From Deltaproteobacteria bacterium (lineage in GTDB: Bacteria > Myxococcota > Myxococcia > Myxococcales > Anaeromyxobacteraceae), in NCBI GenBank assembly GCA_016214955.1, contig JACRMN010000027.1, forward strand, positions 120,883 to 184,882: a DNA stretch of 64,000 nucleotides. Reading direction: 5' to 3'. The stretch's first letter is position 1. Every line of letters starts with the position of its first letter. This document shows, piece by piece, positions 1-7,964 of the stretch. The translations under genes were made by a program, and so were the position numbers. The notes beneath the pieces are model-generated. The model was not told where the DNA came from. It saw only the letters and a list, made by a program, of their open reading frames with translations, and ran no database searches.

Positions 1-66
1 CTCGACCTCCCGGTCGAGGCGGTCCTCATGGATGCCATGCGCCGGCTCGACGAGGCGCGGCGGTAG
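1..66 (+). CDS. C-terminal end of an unidentified protein (partial)
   Basis: An open frame enters from the left edge and stops at TAG (64-66), giving 21 residues that end in MDAMRRLDEARR. This kind of tail (hydrophobic residue, Met, then MRRLDE) resembles the end of DUF4388/PATAN domains common in myxobacteria, but the fragment is too short to be sure. The next gene starts 42 bases later behind its own promoter-like boxes. Confidence 0.45.
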   Translation, partial: LDLPVEAVLMDAMRRLDEARR

Positions 67-73
67 GGCACGC

Positions 74-102
74 TTGCCCCCGCCGCCGCCCGGCGATAGA
101 CA
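74..102 (+). promoter_or_regulatory. Predicted sigma-70-like promoter of selD
   Basis: TTGCCC (74-79), 17-bp spacer, TAGACA (97-102). The -10 box ends 6 bases before the ATG at 109, so transcription would begin at or within a base or two of the start codon (leaderless mRNA). No Shine-Dalgarno sequence is visible. Called by eye. Confidence 0.4.
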
Positions 103-108
103 GGCGGG

Positions 109-1152
109 ATGGACAAGGCCGTACCCCGCCTCACCACGCTCAGTCACGGCGCCGGTTGAGCCTGCAAGATCCGCCCGGCGGATCTCGCGCAGGTGCTGCG
201 CGGCATCGAGAGGAGCAGCGATCCGCGTGCGCTCGTGGGCCACGAGACGCACGACGACGCCGCCGTGTACCAGCTCTCCGGGGATCAGGCCGTGGTGGAG
301 ACGGTGGACTTCTTCACCCCGGTGGTCGACGACCCGTGGACCTTCGGGCGCATCGCCGGCGCCAACGCCTTCTCCGACATCTGGGCCATGGGGGCGCGGC
401 CGCTGTTCGCGCTCAACCTGGTCGGCTTCCCGGTGGGGAAGCTGCCCCTCGAGGTCCTGACCGCCATCCTCCGGGGCGGCGCGGACGCTGCCCGCGAGGC
501 AGGCGCGCCCATCCTCGGCGGCCACTCCATCGACGACCCCGAGCCCAAGTACGGCATGGCGGTCACCGGCCTCGTCCACCCGGCCCGGATCCTGCGCAAC
601 GTCGGCGCCCGGCCCGGCGATGCGCTGCTGCTGACGAAGCCGCTCGGCGCCGGCATCGTCACCACCGCCATCAAGCGGGGCACGGCCCCGCCGGCGCTGG
701 CCGAACGGGCCATCCAGGTGATGGCGGCGCTCAACAAGGTGGCCGGGGAGATCCTGGCGGCGAGCGGCGCGGTGCACGCCCTCACCGACGTCACCGGCTT
801 CGGCCTGCTGGGCCACGCCTGGGAGATGGCCGAGGGCTCGGGACTGGTGTTGCAGCTCCGCGCCCGCGACGTGCCGGTGCAGGACGGGGTGCGGGAGCTG
901 GCGGCCCAGGACGTGGTGCCGGGCGGCTCCAAGGCCAACCTGCGCTGGGTCGAGCCGCACGTGCGCTTCCCGGCCGACCTGCCGCTGGCCGACAGGCTGG
1001 TGCTGGCCGACGCCCAGACCAACGGCGGGCTGCTGGCGGCGGTGGAGGCGGGGACCGCCGCGGCGCTCGTCGAACGGCTCCGCGCCGCGGGCGTCGAGGC
1101 CGCCCTCATCGGCGAGGCGGTGGCCGGCCCGCCTGCCCTCGAGATCGGATGA
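109..1152 (+). CDS. selD: Selenide, water dikinase SelD containing selenocysteine (in-frame UGA)
   Basis: SelD makes selenophosphate from selenide and ATP, the selenium donor for selenocysteine-tRNA and selenouridine. Reading from ATG 109 gives 347 residues if TGA at 157-159 is read as Sec. The N-terminus then reads LSHGAG-U-ACK, with Sec17 and Lys20 at the positions of catalytic Cys17 and Lys20 of E. coli SelD. The frame continues with typical SelD blocks: [39 protein letters not shown] and an NGGLL motif near the C-terminus. A hairpin follows the UGA at SECIS distance. Automated callers would start at an internal codon and lose the active site. The stop overlaps the amidase start (ATGA). 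The organism must therefore have selA/selB/selC elsewhere. Confidence 0.93.
157..185 (+). promoter_or_regulatory. In-frame UGA (Sec) codon and predicted bacterial SECIS hairpin
   Basis: TGA at 157-159 is followed by a perfect inverted repeat at 167-185: eight paired bases (167-174 with 178-185) and a three-base apical loop at 175-177, about 16 nt after the UGA. In bacteria the SECIS element bound by SelB lies just downstream of the UGA with its loop at roughly this distance. The hairpin is also coding sequence (residues 20-26 of SelD). A bulged U as in E. coli fdhF is not obvious, so folding details are uncertain. Confidence 0.7.
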
Positions 1153-1883
1153 CCGCCGCCGGCCTGCTGCTGGCCCTCGCGGCCGCCGCCTCCTCCCCGC
1201 CCGCCTTCCTGGCGGTGGTGGATCCGGGTCACGGCGGCGAGCGCGAGGGGGCGAGCGGACCGGGCGGCCAGAAGGAGAAGCAGCTCACCCTGCAGATCGC
1301 CCGGCGCGTGGCGAAGCGGCTGGAGAAGGCCGGCGGGCGCGTGGTCATGACCCGGACCCGGGACGAGGACGTTCCGCTGGCGCAGCGGGCGGCGATGGCC
1401 AACGCCCGCCAGGCCGACCTGTTCCTCTCCATCCACCTCAACTCCATGCCCGGCCGGGCGCGCCAGGGCACCGCCGGCATCGAGACCTACTTCCTGAGCG
1501 CCGACGCCAGCGACGCCTCGGCCAAGGCGGTGGCCGCCCGCGAGAACGCCGACCGGCTGGCCGGCGAGGAGCGCGACCCCGAGGACCCCGTGGCCGGCAT
1601 CCTCGACAGCCTGGGCGACGCCCAGGCCCTGGCCGAGAGCTCGCGCCTCGCCTACGCCATCCACGAGCGGCTCGTCGGGCGGGTGAAGGCCGACGACCGG
1701 GGCGTGAAGCAGGCCCCCTTCTACGTGCTGGCCGGCGCGCGGATGGCGGCCGTGCTCCTGGAGGTGGGCTTCATCTCCCACCCCGGGGAGGCGAAGAAGC
1801 TGGCCCAGCCCGCCTACCAGGAGGAGCTCGCCGCGGCGGTGGCCGAGGGCGTCCTCGACTGGAGGAAGGGGCAGCAGCCGTAG
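1149..1883 (+). CDS. N-acetylmuramoyl-L-alanine amidase (Amidase_3)
   Basis: A 244-residue zinc amidase that cleaves the bond between N-acetylmuramic acid and the stem peptide of peptidoglycan. A short hydrophobic N-terminus (residues 1-20) could be a signal peptide. The zinc ligands of the family are visible: His28 in DPGHGG, Glu43 in GGQKEKQ, and His96 in SIHLN; the catalytic Glu lies in LLEVGFIS near the C-terminus. It has no SH3, LysM or AMIN domain, so it is the bare catalytic unit. The start ATG overlaps the selD stop (ATGA), implying translational coupling although the two functions are unrelated. Confidence 0.9.
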   Translation: MTAAGLLLALAAAASSPPAFLAVVDPGHGGEREGASGPGGQKEKQLTLQIARRVAKRLEKAGGRVVMTRTRDEDVPLAQRAAMANARQADLFLSIHLNSMPGRARQGTAGIETYFLSADASDASAKAVAARENADRLAGEERDPEDPVAGILDSLGDAQALAESSRLAYAIHERLVGRVKADDRGVKQAPFYVLAGARMAAVLLEVGFISHPGEAKKLAQPAYQEELAAAVAEGVLDWRKGQQP

Positions 1884-1926
1884 AGTCCGGGGTCGAGGTC
1901 GTGGTCGCGGGTCGGCCCTTCGACTC

Positions 1927-1946
1927 GGGCCCGCAGGGGCGGGCCC
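1927..1946 (+). terminator. GC-rich stem-loop after selD-amidase
   Basis: Eight-base-pair inverted repeat (1927-1934 with 1939-1946) with an AGGG loop, 43 bases after the amidase stop. There is no T-tract, so it is only terminator-like. The rest of the 152-base gap (1884-2035) is low-complexity GGTCGAG-type repeats and the rph promoter. Confidence 0.35.
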
Positions 1947-1998
1947 TCGCTCAGGGCAGGGGTCGCGGCTCGCGGTCGGAGTCGAGGTCGAGGTCGAT

Positions 1999-2027
1999 TT
2001 GGCGCCCCCTCGCCACTCGGGTACATT
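1999..2027 (+). promoter_or_regulatory. Predicted sigma-70-like promoter of rph
   Basis: TTGGCG (1999-2004), 17-bp spacer, TACATT (2022-2027). The -10 ends 8 bases before the rph ATG, predicting a leaderless or nearly leaderless transcript. Confidence 0.4.
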
Positions 2028-2035
2028 CCGCCGCC

Positions 2036-2752
2036 ATGCGCAACGGACGCTCCGCCCTCGACCTTCGCCCCATCTCCCTCGAGCCCGGCTTCGCCAAGCA
2101 CGCCGAGGGCTCGTGCCTCGCCCGCTTCGGCGACACCCACGTGCTCTGCACCGCCTCGGTGGAGGACCGCGTCCCGCCCCACGTGGTCGGCACCGGCGCC
2201 GGCTGGGTCACCGCCGAGTACGGCATGCTCCCCCGCTCCACCCACGAGCGCATGGCCCGCGAGGCGGCCCGCGGCAAGCAGGGCGGGCGCACGCTGGAGA
2301 TCCAGCGGCTGGTGGGCCGGGCCCTGCGCGCGGCGGTGGACCTGCGCGGGCTGGGGGTGCGGACCATCACGGTGGACTGCGACGTGCTGCAGGCCGACGG
2401 AGGCACCCGCACCGCCGCCATCACCGGCGGCTTCGTGGCCCTGGCGGCCGCGGTGCAGCGGCTCAAGAAGGCCGGGAAGATCCCCGGCAGCCCGGTGAAG
2501 CGCCACGTGGCCGCCGTCAGCGTGGGGGTGGTGGACGGCGAGGTCCGGCTCGACCTCGACTACGGCGAGGACTCCACCGCCGAGGTGGACATGAACGTGG
2601 TGGCCACCTCCGAGGGCCAGCTCGTCGAGGTGCAGGGCACCGCCGAGGGCAAGGCCTTCGGCCGGGGCGAGCTGGACCGGATGCTGGACGCGGCGCTGGC
2701 CGGCATCGCCCGGCTGGTGGCGGCGCAGCAGAAGGCGCTGGAGCCGCGGTAG
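2036..2752 (+). CDS. rph: Ribonuclease PH
   Basis: A 238-residue phosphorolytic 3'-5' exoribonuclease that trims tRNA 3' ends, releasing nucleoside diphosphates. The length equals the family norm. It begins [13 protein letters not shown], the usual RNase PH opening, and carries the conserved [18 protein letters not shown] and [13 protein letters not shown] blocks, the last part of the phosphate-binding site. ATG 2036 is chosen because upstream in-frame codons would extend the protein into repetitive non-coding DNA and because the promoter sits just before it. rdgB follows after 2 bases, and a tRNA cluster lies just downstream, fitting a tRNA-maturation role. Confidence 0.97.
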   Translation: MRNGRSALDLRPISLEPGFAKHAEGSCLARFGDTHVLCTASVEDRVPPHVVGTGAGWVTAEYGMLPRSTHERMAREAARGKQGGRTLEIQRLVGRALRAAVDLRGLGVRTITVDCDVLQADGGTRTAAITGGFVALAAAVQRLKKAGKIPGSPVKRHVAAVSVGVVDGEVRLDLDYGEDSTAEVDMNVVATSEGQLVEVQGTAEGKAFGRGELDRMLDAALAGIARLVAAQQKALEPR

Positions 2753-2754
2753 CC

Positions 2755-3384
2755 GTGCGGCTGCTCTTCGCCACCGGAAACGCGGGCAAGCTCCGCGAGC
2801 TGGCCCGGCTGGTGGAGGGGCTCGACGTCCGGGTGGTCTCCCCGGCCGAGCTGCCGGCGCCGCTGCCCGAGGTGGTGGAGGACGGCGCCACCTTCGCCGA
2901 GAACGCCCGCAAGAAGGCGGTGGCCCAGGCCCGCGCCACCGGGCTCCACGCCCTGGCCGACGACTCCGGCCTGTGCGTGGACGCGCTGGGCGGGCGGCCG
3001 GGGGTGTTCTCGGCCCGCTGGTCGGAGGCCGGCGCGCCCGGCCTCTCGGGCCTGGAGCGGGACCTCGCCAACAACCGGCTGCTGCTCGCCTCCCTGGACG
3101 GCGAGCCTCCGGCGCGGCGCGGGGCCGGCTACGTGGCGGCGCTGGCGCTGGCCGACCCCGGGGGCCGCGTGCTGGCGGAGGTGGAGGGGCGCTGCCGGGG
3201 GCGCATCGGCGCGGCGCCGCGCGGGGAAGGGGGGTTCGGCTACGACCCGCTCTTCCTCCCCGAGGCCCACCCGGGCCGCACCATGGCCGAGCTCGGCCCC
3301 GCCGAGAAGGACGCCATCAGCCACCGCGGGGAGGCCTTCCGCCTGCTGCGGCCGATCCTGGCCCGCCTGGCCAGTGGTGGTTGA
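2755..3384 (+). CDS. rdgB: RdgB/HAM1 family XTP/dITP diphosphatase
   Basis: A 209-residue nucleotide-pool sanitiser that hydrolyses dITP, XTP and dXTP to monophosphate and pyrophosphate. Family signatures are the N-terminal ATGNAGKLRE phosphate-binding loop, ALADDSGLCVDAL with metal-binding acids, GFGYDPLFLP and the C-terminal KDAISHRGEA. The start is GTG 2755, two bases after the rph stop, so the rph-rdgB pair is one transcription unit, a common bacterial arrangement. Its TGA stop lies inside the -35 box of the tRNA-Pro promoter. Confidence 0.96.
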   Translation: MRLLFATGNAGKLRELARLVEGLDVRVVSPAELPAPLPEVVEDGATFAENARKKAVAQARATGLHALADDSGLCVDALGGRPGVFSARWSEAGAPGLSGLERDLANNRLLLASLDGEPPARRGAGYVAALALADPGGRVLAEVEGRCRGRIGAAPRGEGGFGYDPLFLPEAHPGRTMAELGPAEKDAISHRGEAFRLLRPILARLASGG

Positions 3385-3409
3385 CGAAACCCGGTGAGAA
3401 GGCTAGATG
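3381..3409 (+). promoter_or_regulatory. Predicted promoter of tRNA-Pro
   Basis: TTGACG (3381-3386), 17-bp spacer, TAGATG (3404-3409), 35 bases before the mature tRNA 5' end. The -35 overlaps the rdgB stop codon. The -10 resembles that of the tRNA-Lys promoter (TAGATC). Confidence 0.55.
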
Positions 3410-3444
3410 TTCGCGTTCCCAGGGGCCGGAAGGCTCACGGAACC

Positions 3445-3518
3445 CGGGGCGTAGCGCAGCCTGGTAGCGCGCCTGCCTTGGGCGCAGGAGGTCGCGGGTC
3501 CAAATCCCGCCGCCCCGA
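3445..3518 (+). tRNA. tRNA-Pro (anticodon UGG)
   Basis: Complete cloverleaf: 7-bp acceptor stem (CGGGGCG with CGCCCCG), D-arm, anticodon stem CCTGC/GCAGG around loop CTTGGGC (anticodon TGG, decoding CCA), and T-arm GCGGG/CCCGC. Discriminator A at 3518. The 3' CCA is not encoded. Confidence 0.97.
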
Positions 3519-3565
3519 CTCTTTGACATCGGCAGGTGGTGCAAGCAGGCCGCGCAGGGGACTTT

Positions 3566-3639
3566 GCGCCCGTAGCTCAGTTGGATAGAGCAGCGGCCTT
3601 CTAAGCCGCGGGTCGGGGGTTCGACTCCCTCCGGGCGCG
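3566..3639 (+). tRNA. tRNA-Arg (anticodon UCU)
   Basis: Cloverleaf with acceptor GCGCCCG/CGGGCGC, anticodon stem GCGGC/GCCGC and loop CTTCTAA (anticodon TCT, decoding AGA). Discriminator G; CCA not encoded. A perfect TTGACA lies at 3523-3528 but no good -10 follows it. It is 68/74 identical to the tRNA-Arg at 3803. Confidence 0.97.
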
Positions 3640-3663
3640 CTTGGTCGCGTGGCAATGTTTACG

Positions 3664-3739
3664 GTGAGTATAGCTCAATTGGTAGAGCACTGGACTGTGG
3701 ATCCGGGGGTTAAGGGTTCGAGCCCCTTTACTCACCCCA
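3664..3739 (+). tRNA. tRNA-His (anticodon GUG)
   Basis: Acceptor GTGAGTA/TACTCAC, anticodon loop CTGTGGA (anticodon GTG), T-arm with TTCGAGC. The genome also encodes the extra G-1 at 3663 opposite the C discriminator (3736), the histidine identity pair. The 3' CCA is encoded (3737-3739). Confidence 0.97.
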
Positions 3740-3802
3740 GTTTTTCCACCCGGCGGCCCCGGGTCCCCACCAGGCGGGGGCGTCGGACCGGCCGGGCGCG
3801 CT

Positions 3803-3876
3803 GCGCCCGTAGCTCAGATGGATAGAGCGTCGGCCTTCGAAGCCGCAGGTCGGGGGTTCGATTCCCTCCGGGCGCG
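3803..3876 (+). tRNA. tRNA-Arg (anticodon UCG)
   Basis: Same acceptor, T-arm and most of the D-arm as the tRNA-Arg at 3566, but loop CTTCGAA gives anticodon TCG (decoding CGA). The outer pair of the anticodon stem (27-43) appears to be a T/C mismatch. CCA not encoded. Confidence 0.96.
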
Positions 3877-3895
3877 CACACCACCCGTCGCCCCG

Positions 3896-3924
3896 TTGAC
3901 ACGAGGGGGACAGCGTTGTAGATC
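3896..3924 (+). promoter_or_regulatory. Predicted promoter of tRNA-Lys
   Basis: Consensus TTGACA (3896-3901), 17-bp spacer, TAGATC (3919-3924); the tRNA begins 28 bases downstream. Among the best -35 matches in the window. Confidence 0.6.
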
Positions 3925-3951
3925 CGCGGGCCTTTTGCAGAACCGCTTCAC

Positions 3952-4027
3952 GGGCGCATAGCTCAACTGGCAGAGCAATGGACTCTTAATCCATAGGTTG
4001 AAGGTTCGATTCCTTCTGCGCTCACCA
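3952..4027 (+). tRNA. tRNA-Lys (anticodon CUU)
   Basis: Acceptor GGGCGCA/TGCGCTC with a G-T pair, anticodon stem ATGGA/TCCAT, loop CTCTTAA (anticodon CTT, decoding AAG, the favoured Lys codon here). Discriminator A at 4024; CCA is encoded (4025-4027). Confidence 0.97.
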
Positions 4028-4043
4028 CCTGACGAAGCACCGG

Positions 4044-4080
4044 CGGGCCCGCTGACCAACGGCGGGCCCGTCGTCTTTCT
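4044..4080 (+). terminator. Probable intrinsic terminator of tRNA-Lys
   Basis: Nine-base-pair GC stem (4044-4052 with 4062-4070), nine-base loop, then TCGTCTTTCT. It sits 17 bases after tRNA-Lys and just before the convergent SspB-like gene's 3' end, so it may serve both strands. Confidence 0.6.
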
Positions 4081-4094
4081 CGCGCCGGCGGGTT

Positions 4095-4502
4095 TCAGTC
4101 CTTCTTGCCGCCCTCGATGACCGCGAAGCGCGGCCGGGGGCGGGGCGGCGGCACCAGCACGCCGCCGTAGACCGAGGCCCAGGGCAGGGCGCAGTCGAAG
4201 CGCTTGCCCCGGAAGGTGAGGTTGGCCCGGATGCCCCACTCGTCGAGCAGCACCTCGGGCGCGTCGCGCCCGGCCACCAGGTTGAGGCGGACCGCCTCCT
4301 CCTCCCCCAGGTAGTCGGGCAGCAGCACGCCCGGCGTCCCCGGAGTCACCACCACCGACTCGATCCGGGCGGCGGCGCGGCAGGCCGCCAGCATCTCGGC
4401 GTGGCGCTGCTGGATGGCGAGCAGCCCCAGCGCCCCTTCGCCCCAGGCCGGGCAGGAGACGGGGCAGGGCGCCTCCGGGGGGTGGTCGTGACCTGCAGGC
4501 AC
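4095..4502 (-). CDS. SspB-like (stringent starvation protein B family) protein
   Basis: A 135-residue protein. Its second half (VRLNLVAGRDAPEVLLDEWG, then IRANLTFRGKRFDCALPW) has the pattern of SspB folds: a short beta-barrel with W-G-I-x-A-x-L-x-F-x-G and a final VPW-like strand. SspB proteins are ClpXP adaptors that bind ssrA-tagged substrates and tether them to ClpX. The final residues (GGKKD) are short, and I do not see a clear XB tail that would bind the ClpX zinc domain. Context supports the idea: tig, clpP and clpX start about 200 bases away on the other strand. The start is uncertain; Met37 (4394) is an alternative. Confidence 0.55.
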   Translation of the reverse strand: MPAGHDHPPEAPCPVSCPAWGEGALGLLAIQQRHAEMLAACRAAARIESVVVTPGTPGVLLPDYLGEEEAVRLNLVAGRDAPEVLLDEWGIRANLTFRGKRFDCALPWASVYGGVLVPPPRPRPRFAVIEGGKKD

Positions 4503-4562
4503 GGCGCCTCTGTAACAGACTCCGAGCCTCGTGGTAAGCAGGCGGGGAAGCGGGATGCGCCC

Positions 4563-4644
4563 GGGCGGGTGGCGGAACTGGCAGACGCGCGGGACTTAGG
4601 ATCCCGTGCCGCAAGGCGTGAGGGTTCGACCCCCTCCCCGCCCA
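4563..4644 (+). tRNA. tRNA-Leu (anticodon UAG)
   Basis: Class II tRNA of 82 bases with acceptor GGGCGGG/CCCGCCC, anticodon stem CGGGA/TCCCG, loop CTTAGGA (anticodon TAG, decoding CUA), a long variable arm (TGCCGCAAGGCGT) and T-arm GAGGG/CCCTC. Discriminator A; CCA not encoded. It sits 60 bases upstream of the SspB-like gene's start, divergently, and just before the tig promoter. Confidence 0.96.
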
Positions 4645-4650
4645 TTTCCC

Positions 4651-4679
4651 TTGACCTTTCGCACCTTGGCGCGTACCAA
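4651..4679 (+). promoter_or_regulatory. Predicted promoter of tig-clpP-clpX
   Basis: TTGACC (4651-4656), 17-bp spacer, TACCAA (4674-4679), leaving a leader of about 27 bases before the tig ATG. It begins 6 bases after tRNA-Leu. Confidence 0.5.
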
Positions 4680-4712
4680 CCCAGACCTTTTCCCTTTGCA
4701 CGGGGCTGCCGC

Positions 4713-6020
4713 ATGAAGATCCAGGTCGAAGCCGTCTCGCCGGTCGAGAAGAAGGTGGTCGTCGAGGTCGATGCCGAGCGCGTCGCCCGCGAGCTCGACA
4801 AGGCCTACGAATCGCTGGGGCGCCGCGTGAAGCTCAAGGGCTTCCGCCCCGGCAAGGCGCCGCGCCAGGTGCTGGAGAAGAACTTCAAGGACGAGGTCGA
4901 GCGCGACGTCGTCAACCGCCTGGTGGACCTGGCCTTCGGCGAGGCGGTGCAGGACCACGGCATCGAGCCGGTGGCCCCGCCCCGCGCCGACGTGGCCGAG
5001 CCCGGCCTGCAGCCCCTCCAGCCCCTGCGCTTCTCGGTGCGGGTCGAGGTGAAGCCGGCGGTGCAGCCGAAGGACTACAAGGCGCTCGAGGTCGCCCGCC
5101 GCCCGGTGGCGGTCACCGACGAGATGGTGGAGCAGGAGCTCAAGGCGCTGCAGGACAGCCTGGCCCGCCTGCAGCCGGTGGAGGGGCGCGACGTCGCCGC
5201 CAGCGGCGACTACGCGGTCATCGACCACGTGGGCACCGTGGAGGGCGAGCCCTTCGAGGGCGGCAAGGCCGAGGGTGTCACCGTGCGGCTGGAGGAGGGC
5301 GACTTCTTCGCCGGCTTCTTCCCCCAGCTCGCCGGGCTCAAGGTGGGCGAGAGCCGCGACGTGGAGCACCTCTTCCCGGCCGACTTCCGGGTCGAGGCGC
5401 TGCGCGGCAAGACAGGCAAGTTCGCCGTGACCCTTCGCGGCCTGCAGGCGCGCCACGCCCCCGCCCTCGACGACGCCTTCGCCAAGGAGCTCGGGGCGCC
5501 GGGCGTCGAGGACCTGGCCGGCCTCAAGGCCGACCTGCGCAAGCGCATCGAGGCCCGGGAGAAGCAGCGGGAGAAGGGCGAGCTGCACGACGGCCTGGTG
5601 AAGGCGGCGCTGGCCAGGAACGACTTCGAGGTGCCCCCCTCGCTGGTGGAGCGGGCCATCGACACCATGCTGGAGGGGGCGGCCCAGCGCTTCGCGCGCC
5701 AGGGGCTCGACATGCGCCAGATGGAGCTCGACATCGCCCGGCTCCGCGGCGACCTGCGCGAGCAGGCGCTCCTCCAGGTGCGCGGGGCGCTGCTCCTCGA
5801 GGCGGTGGCCGACGCCGAGAAGATCGAGCCCACCGATGCCGACCTGGAGGCGGAGATCGGCCGCATCGCCGAGGAGAACCACATCCCCCTCGAGAAGCTG
5901 CGGCCCCAGTTGCGCGGCGCCGAATCCCGGGCGGCGCTAAGGAACAGGATCAGGGAGGACCAGGTGCTTGCGTTCCTGGCCACCCACGCCAAGATCAGCG
6001 ACGCCGCCCCGGAGAAGTAG
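4713..6020 (+). CDS. tig: Trigger factor
   Basis: A 435-residue ribosome-associated chaperone with peptidyl-prolyl isomerase activity that binds nascent chains at the exit tunnel. The N-terminal ribosome-binding signature GFRPGKAP is present (about residues 44-51). A central FKBP-like domain follows (about 150-240, [10 protein letters not shown] to FAVTLRGLQ), then a helical C-terminal domain. Length is normal for the family. Start ATG 4713 matches the usual MKIQVE opening. It leads a tig-clpP-clpX operon, the standard bacterial order. Confidence 0.97.
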   Translation: MKIQVEAVSPVEKKVVVEVDAERVARELDKAYESLGRRVKLKGFRPGKAPRQVLEKNFKDEVERDVVNRLVDLAFGEAVQDHGIEPVAPPRADVAEPGLQPLQPLRFSVRVEVKPAVQPKDYKALEVARRPVAVTDEMVEQELKALQDSLARLQPVEGRDVAASGDYAVIDHVGTVEGEPFEGGKAEGVTVRLEEGDFFAGFFPQLAGLKVGESRDVEHLFPADFRVEALRGKTGKFAVTLRGLQARHAPALDDAFAKELGAPGVEDLAGLKADLRKRIEAREKQREKGELHDGLVKAALARNDFEVPPSLVERAIDTMLEGAAQRFARQGLDMRQMELDIARLRGDLREQALLQVRGALLLEAVADAEKIEPTDADLEAEIGRIAEENHIPLEKLRPQLRGAESRAALRNRIREDQVLAFLATHAKISDAAPEK

Positions 6021-6041
6021 CCCGGTCGGCGAGGAGGCCGC

Positions 6042-6659
6042 GTGCCCTACATTCCGATGCCCTTCGTGGTGGAGCAGACCCACCGGGGCGAGCGCAGCTA
6101 CGACATCTACTCGCGGCTCCTCAAGGACCGCATCGTCTTCCTGGGCACGCCCATCGACGACGACGTGGCCAACGTCATCATCGCCCAGCTCCTGTTCCTG
6201 GAGTCCGAGGACCCGGACAAGGACGTCTCGCTGTACATCAACAGCCCGGGCGGCTCGGTCACCTCCGGCCTGGCCATCTACGACACCATGCAGTACGTGA
6301 AGCCGCAGGTGTCGACCATCTGCCTGGGCCAGGCCGCCAGCATGGGCGCCTTCCTGCTGGCCGGCGGCGCCGCCGGCAAGCGCTTCGCGGTGCCCAACGC
6401 CCGCATCATGATCCACCAGCCGCTGGGCGGCGCCCAGGGCCAGGCCACCGACATCGAGATCCAGACCAAGGAGATCCTGCGCATCAAGGCGCGGCTCAAC
6501 GAGCTCCTGGCCAAGCACACCAGGCAGCCGCTCGAGCGCATCGAGAAGGACACCGACCGCGACTACTTCATGGGCCCCGGGGAGGCCAAGGAGTACGGGA
6601 TCATCGACGAGGTCATCGTCCACCGCCACCGGCCTGCAACCGGGGACAAGAAGCCCTAG
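6042..6659 (+). CDS. clpP: ATP-dependent Clp protease proteolytic subunit
   Basis: A 205-residue serine protease forming the 14-mer barrel of ClpXP. The catalytic triad is visible: Ser100 (GQAASMG), His125 (RIMIHQP) and Asp174 (TDRDYF). The N-terminus [12 protein letters not shown].. .[13 protein letters not shown] is typical. The start is GTG 6042 with a strong GAGGAGG at 6031-6037. It lies 21 bases after tig and is separated from clpX by a stable hairpin. Confidence 0.98.
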   Translation: MPYIPMPFVVEQTHRGERSYDIYSRLLKDRIVFLGTPIDDDVANVIIAQLLFLESEDPDKDVSLYINSPGGSVTSGLAIYDTMQYVKPQVSTICLGQAASMGAFLLAGGAAGKRFAVPNARIMIHQPLGGAQGQATDIEIQTKEILRIKARLNELLAKHTRQPLERIEKDTDRDYFMGPGEAKEYGIIDEVIVHRHRPATGDKKP

Positions 6660-6670
6660 AATGGGCTTAC

Positions 6671-6706
6671 GGCCCCGGCGGATCGTGACGAAGACGATCC
6701 GGGGCC
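6671..6706 (+). other. Stable intercistronic stem-loop between clpP and clpX
   Basis: About 13 pairs: GGCCCCGG (6671-6678) with CCGGGGCC (6699-6706), and ATCGT (6682-6686) with ACGAT (6694-6698), leaving a 3-base bulge and a 7-base loop. No T-tract follows; a GAGGAG ribosome site (6711-6716) comes directly after. It could act as an mRNA processing or stability element or a partial attenuator. Confidence 0.5.
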
Positions 6707-6722
6707 GGCCGAGGAGATCGCC

Positions 6723-7961
6723 GTGGAGAAGCGCGAGACCCTGTGCTGCAGCTTCTGCGGGAAGTCGCAGAAGGAAGTGAAGAAGCTCATCGCCGGGCCG
6801 ACCGTCTACATCTGCGACGAGTGCATCGGTCTCTGCAACGACATCATCGCCGAGGAGATCGCCGGCGACGAGAAGCGGGACCAGAAGCTGCGCGTCCCCC
6901 GCCCCAGCGAGATCAAGGCGGTGCTGGACGAGTACGTGGTGGGGCAGGAGCGGGCCAAGAAGACCCTGGCCGTGGCCGTCCACAACCACTACAAGCGCAT
7001 CGAGACCCGCATCAACGTGGACGACGTCGAGCTGCAGAAGTCCAACATCCTGCTGCTCGGCCCCACCGGTTCCGGCAAGACGCTGCTGGCCCAGACGCTG
7101 GCGCGGATCCTCAACGTCCCCTTCACCATCGCCGACGCCACCTGCCTCACCGAGGCCGGCTACGTGGGCGAGGACGTCGAGAACATCATCGTCAACCTGC
7201 TGCAGGCCGCCGACCACGACATCGAGCGGGCGCAGAAGGGCATCGTCTACATCGACGAGATCGACAAGATCGCCCGCAAGAGCGAGAACCCCAGCATCAC
7301 CCGCGACGTCTCCGGCGAGGGCGTGCAGCAGGCGCTCCTCAAGATCATCGAGGGCACGGTGGCCAACGTGCCCCCCAAGGGCGGCCGCAAGCACCCGCAG
7401 CAGGAGTTCCTGCAGGTCGACACCACCAACATCCTCTTCATCTGCGGCGGCGCCTTCTGCGGCCTGGAGCAGGTGATCGAGCGGCGCATCGGCGGCAAGA
7501 GCCTGGGCTTCGGCTCCGACGTGAAGTCGCGCACCGAGAAGGACATCGGCGAGCTGCTGGCGATGGTGGAGCCGGACGACCTGCTCAAGTTCGGCATGAT
7601 CCCCGAGTTCGTGGGCCGGCTGCCGGTGGTCACCACCCTGGGCGAGCTCGACGAGGCGGCGCTGGTGGACATCCTCACCCGCCCGCGCAACGCGCTGGTG
7701 AAGCAGTACAAGAAGCTGCTGGAGCTCGACGGCGTCAGCCTGCGCTTCACCGACGGCGCGCTGGTGGCGACGGCCCGGGCGGCGCTCAAGAACAAGGCCG
7801 GGGCGCGCGGGCTGCGGGCGGTGCTGGAGACCGCCATGCTCGACATCATGTACGACGTGCCCTCGAAGCGGAACGTCCGCGAGGTGGTCATCTCCGAGGA
7901 CGTGATCGACAAGGCCGAGGCGCCGCTGGTGGTGATGCAGAAGGAGACGGGCTCGGGGTAG
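6723..7961 (+). CDS. clpX: ATP-dependent Clp protease ATP-binding subunit ClpX
   Basis: A 412-residue AAA+ unfoldase that recognises tagged substrates and threads them into ClpP. The N-terminal zinc-binding domain has Cys9, Cys12, Cys31 and Cys34. Walker A is GPTGSGKT (113-120), Walker B is IVYIDEID (about 174-181), with GYVGEDVEN pore/sensor motifs and the ClpP-binding loop region following. The start is GTG 6723, 6 bases after GAGGAG. It converges with the aminotransferase gene with a gap of only 3 bases, so the two 3' ends have no room for separate terminators. Confidence 0.98.
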   Translation: MEKRETLCCSFCGKSQKEVKKLIAGPTVYICDECIGLCNDIIAEEIAGDEKRDQKLRVPRPSEIKAVLDEYVVGQERAKKTLAVAVHNHYKRIETRINVDDVELQKSNILLLGPTGSGKTLLAQTLARILNVPFTIADATCLTEAGYVGEDVENIIVNLLQAADHDIERAQKGIVYIDEIDKIARKSENPSITRDVSGEGVQQALLKIIEGTVANVPPKGGRKHPQQEFLQVDTTNILFICGGAFCGLEQVIERRIGGKSLGFGSDVKSRTEKDIGELLAMVEPDDLLKFGMIPEFVGRLPVVTTLGELDEAALVDILTRPRNALVKQYKKLLELDGVSLRFTDGALVATARAALKNKAGARGLRAVLETAMLDIMYDVPSKRNVREVVISEDVIDKAEAPLVVMQKETGSG

Positions 7962-7964
7962 GCG

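Noticed and set aside
156..1883. A 575-codon frame joining shifted selD sequence to the amidase
   Set aside because: Only the part from 1149 is the amidase; the selD part is in the wrong frame and reads as Arg/Gly-rich nonsense.
1884..2035. GGTCGAG-type repeated sequence before rph as a possible tandem-repeat or regulatory array
   Set aside because: The copies are short, irregular and typical of GC-biased low complexity; no clear unit or spacing.
3317..4701. Open frames across the tRNA cluster on both strands
   Set aside because: They run through folded tRNA genes and have no protein-like composition.
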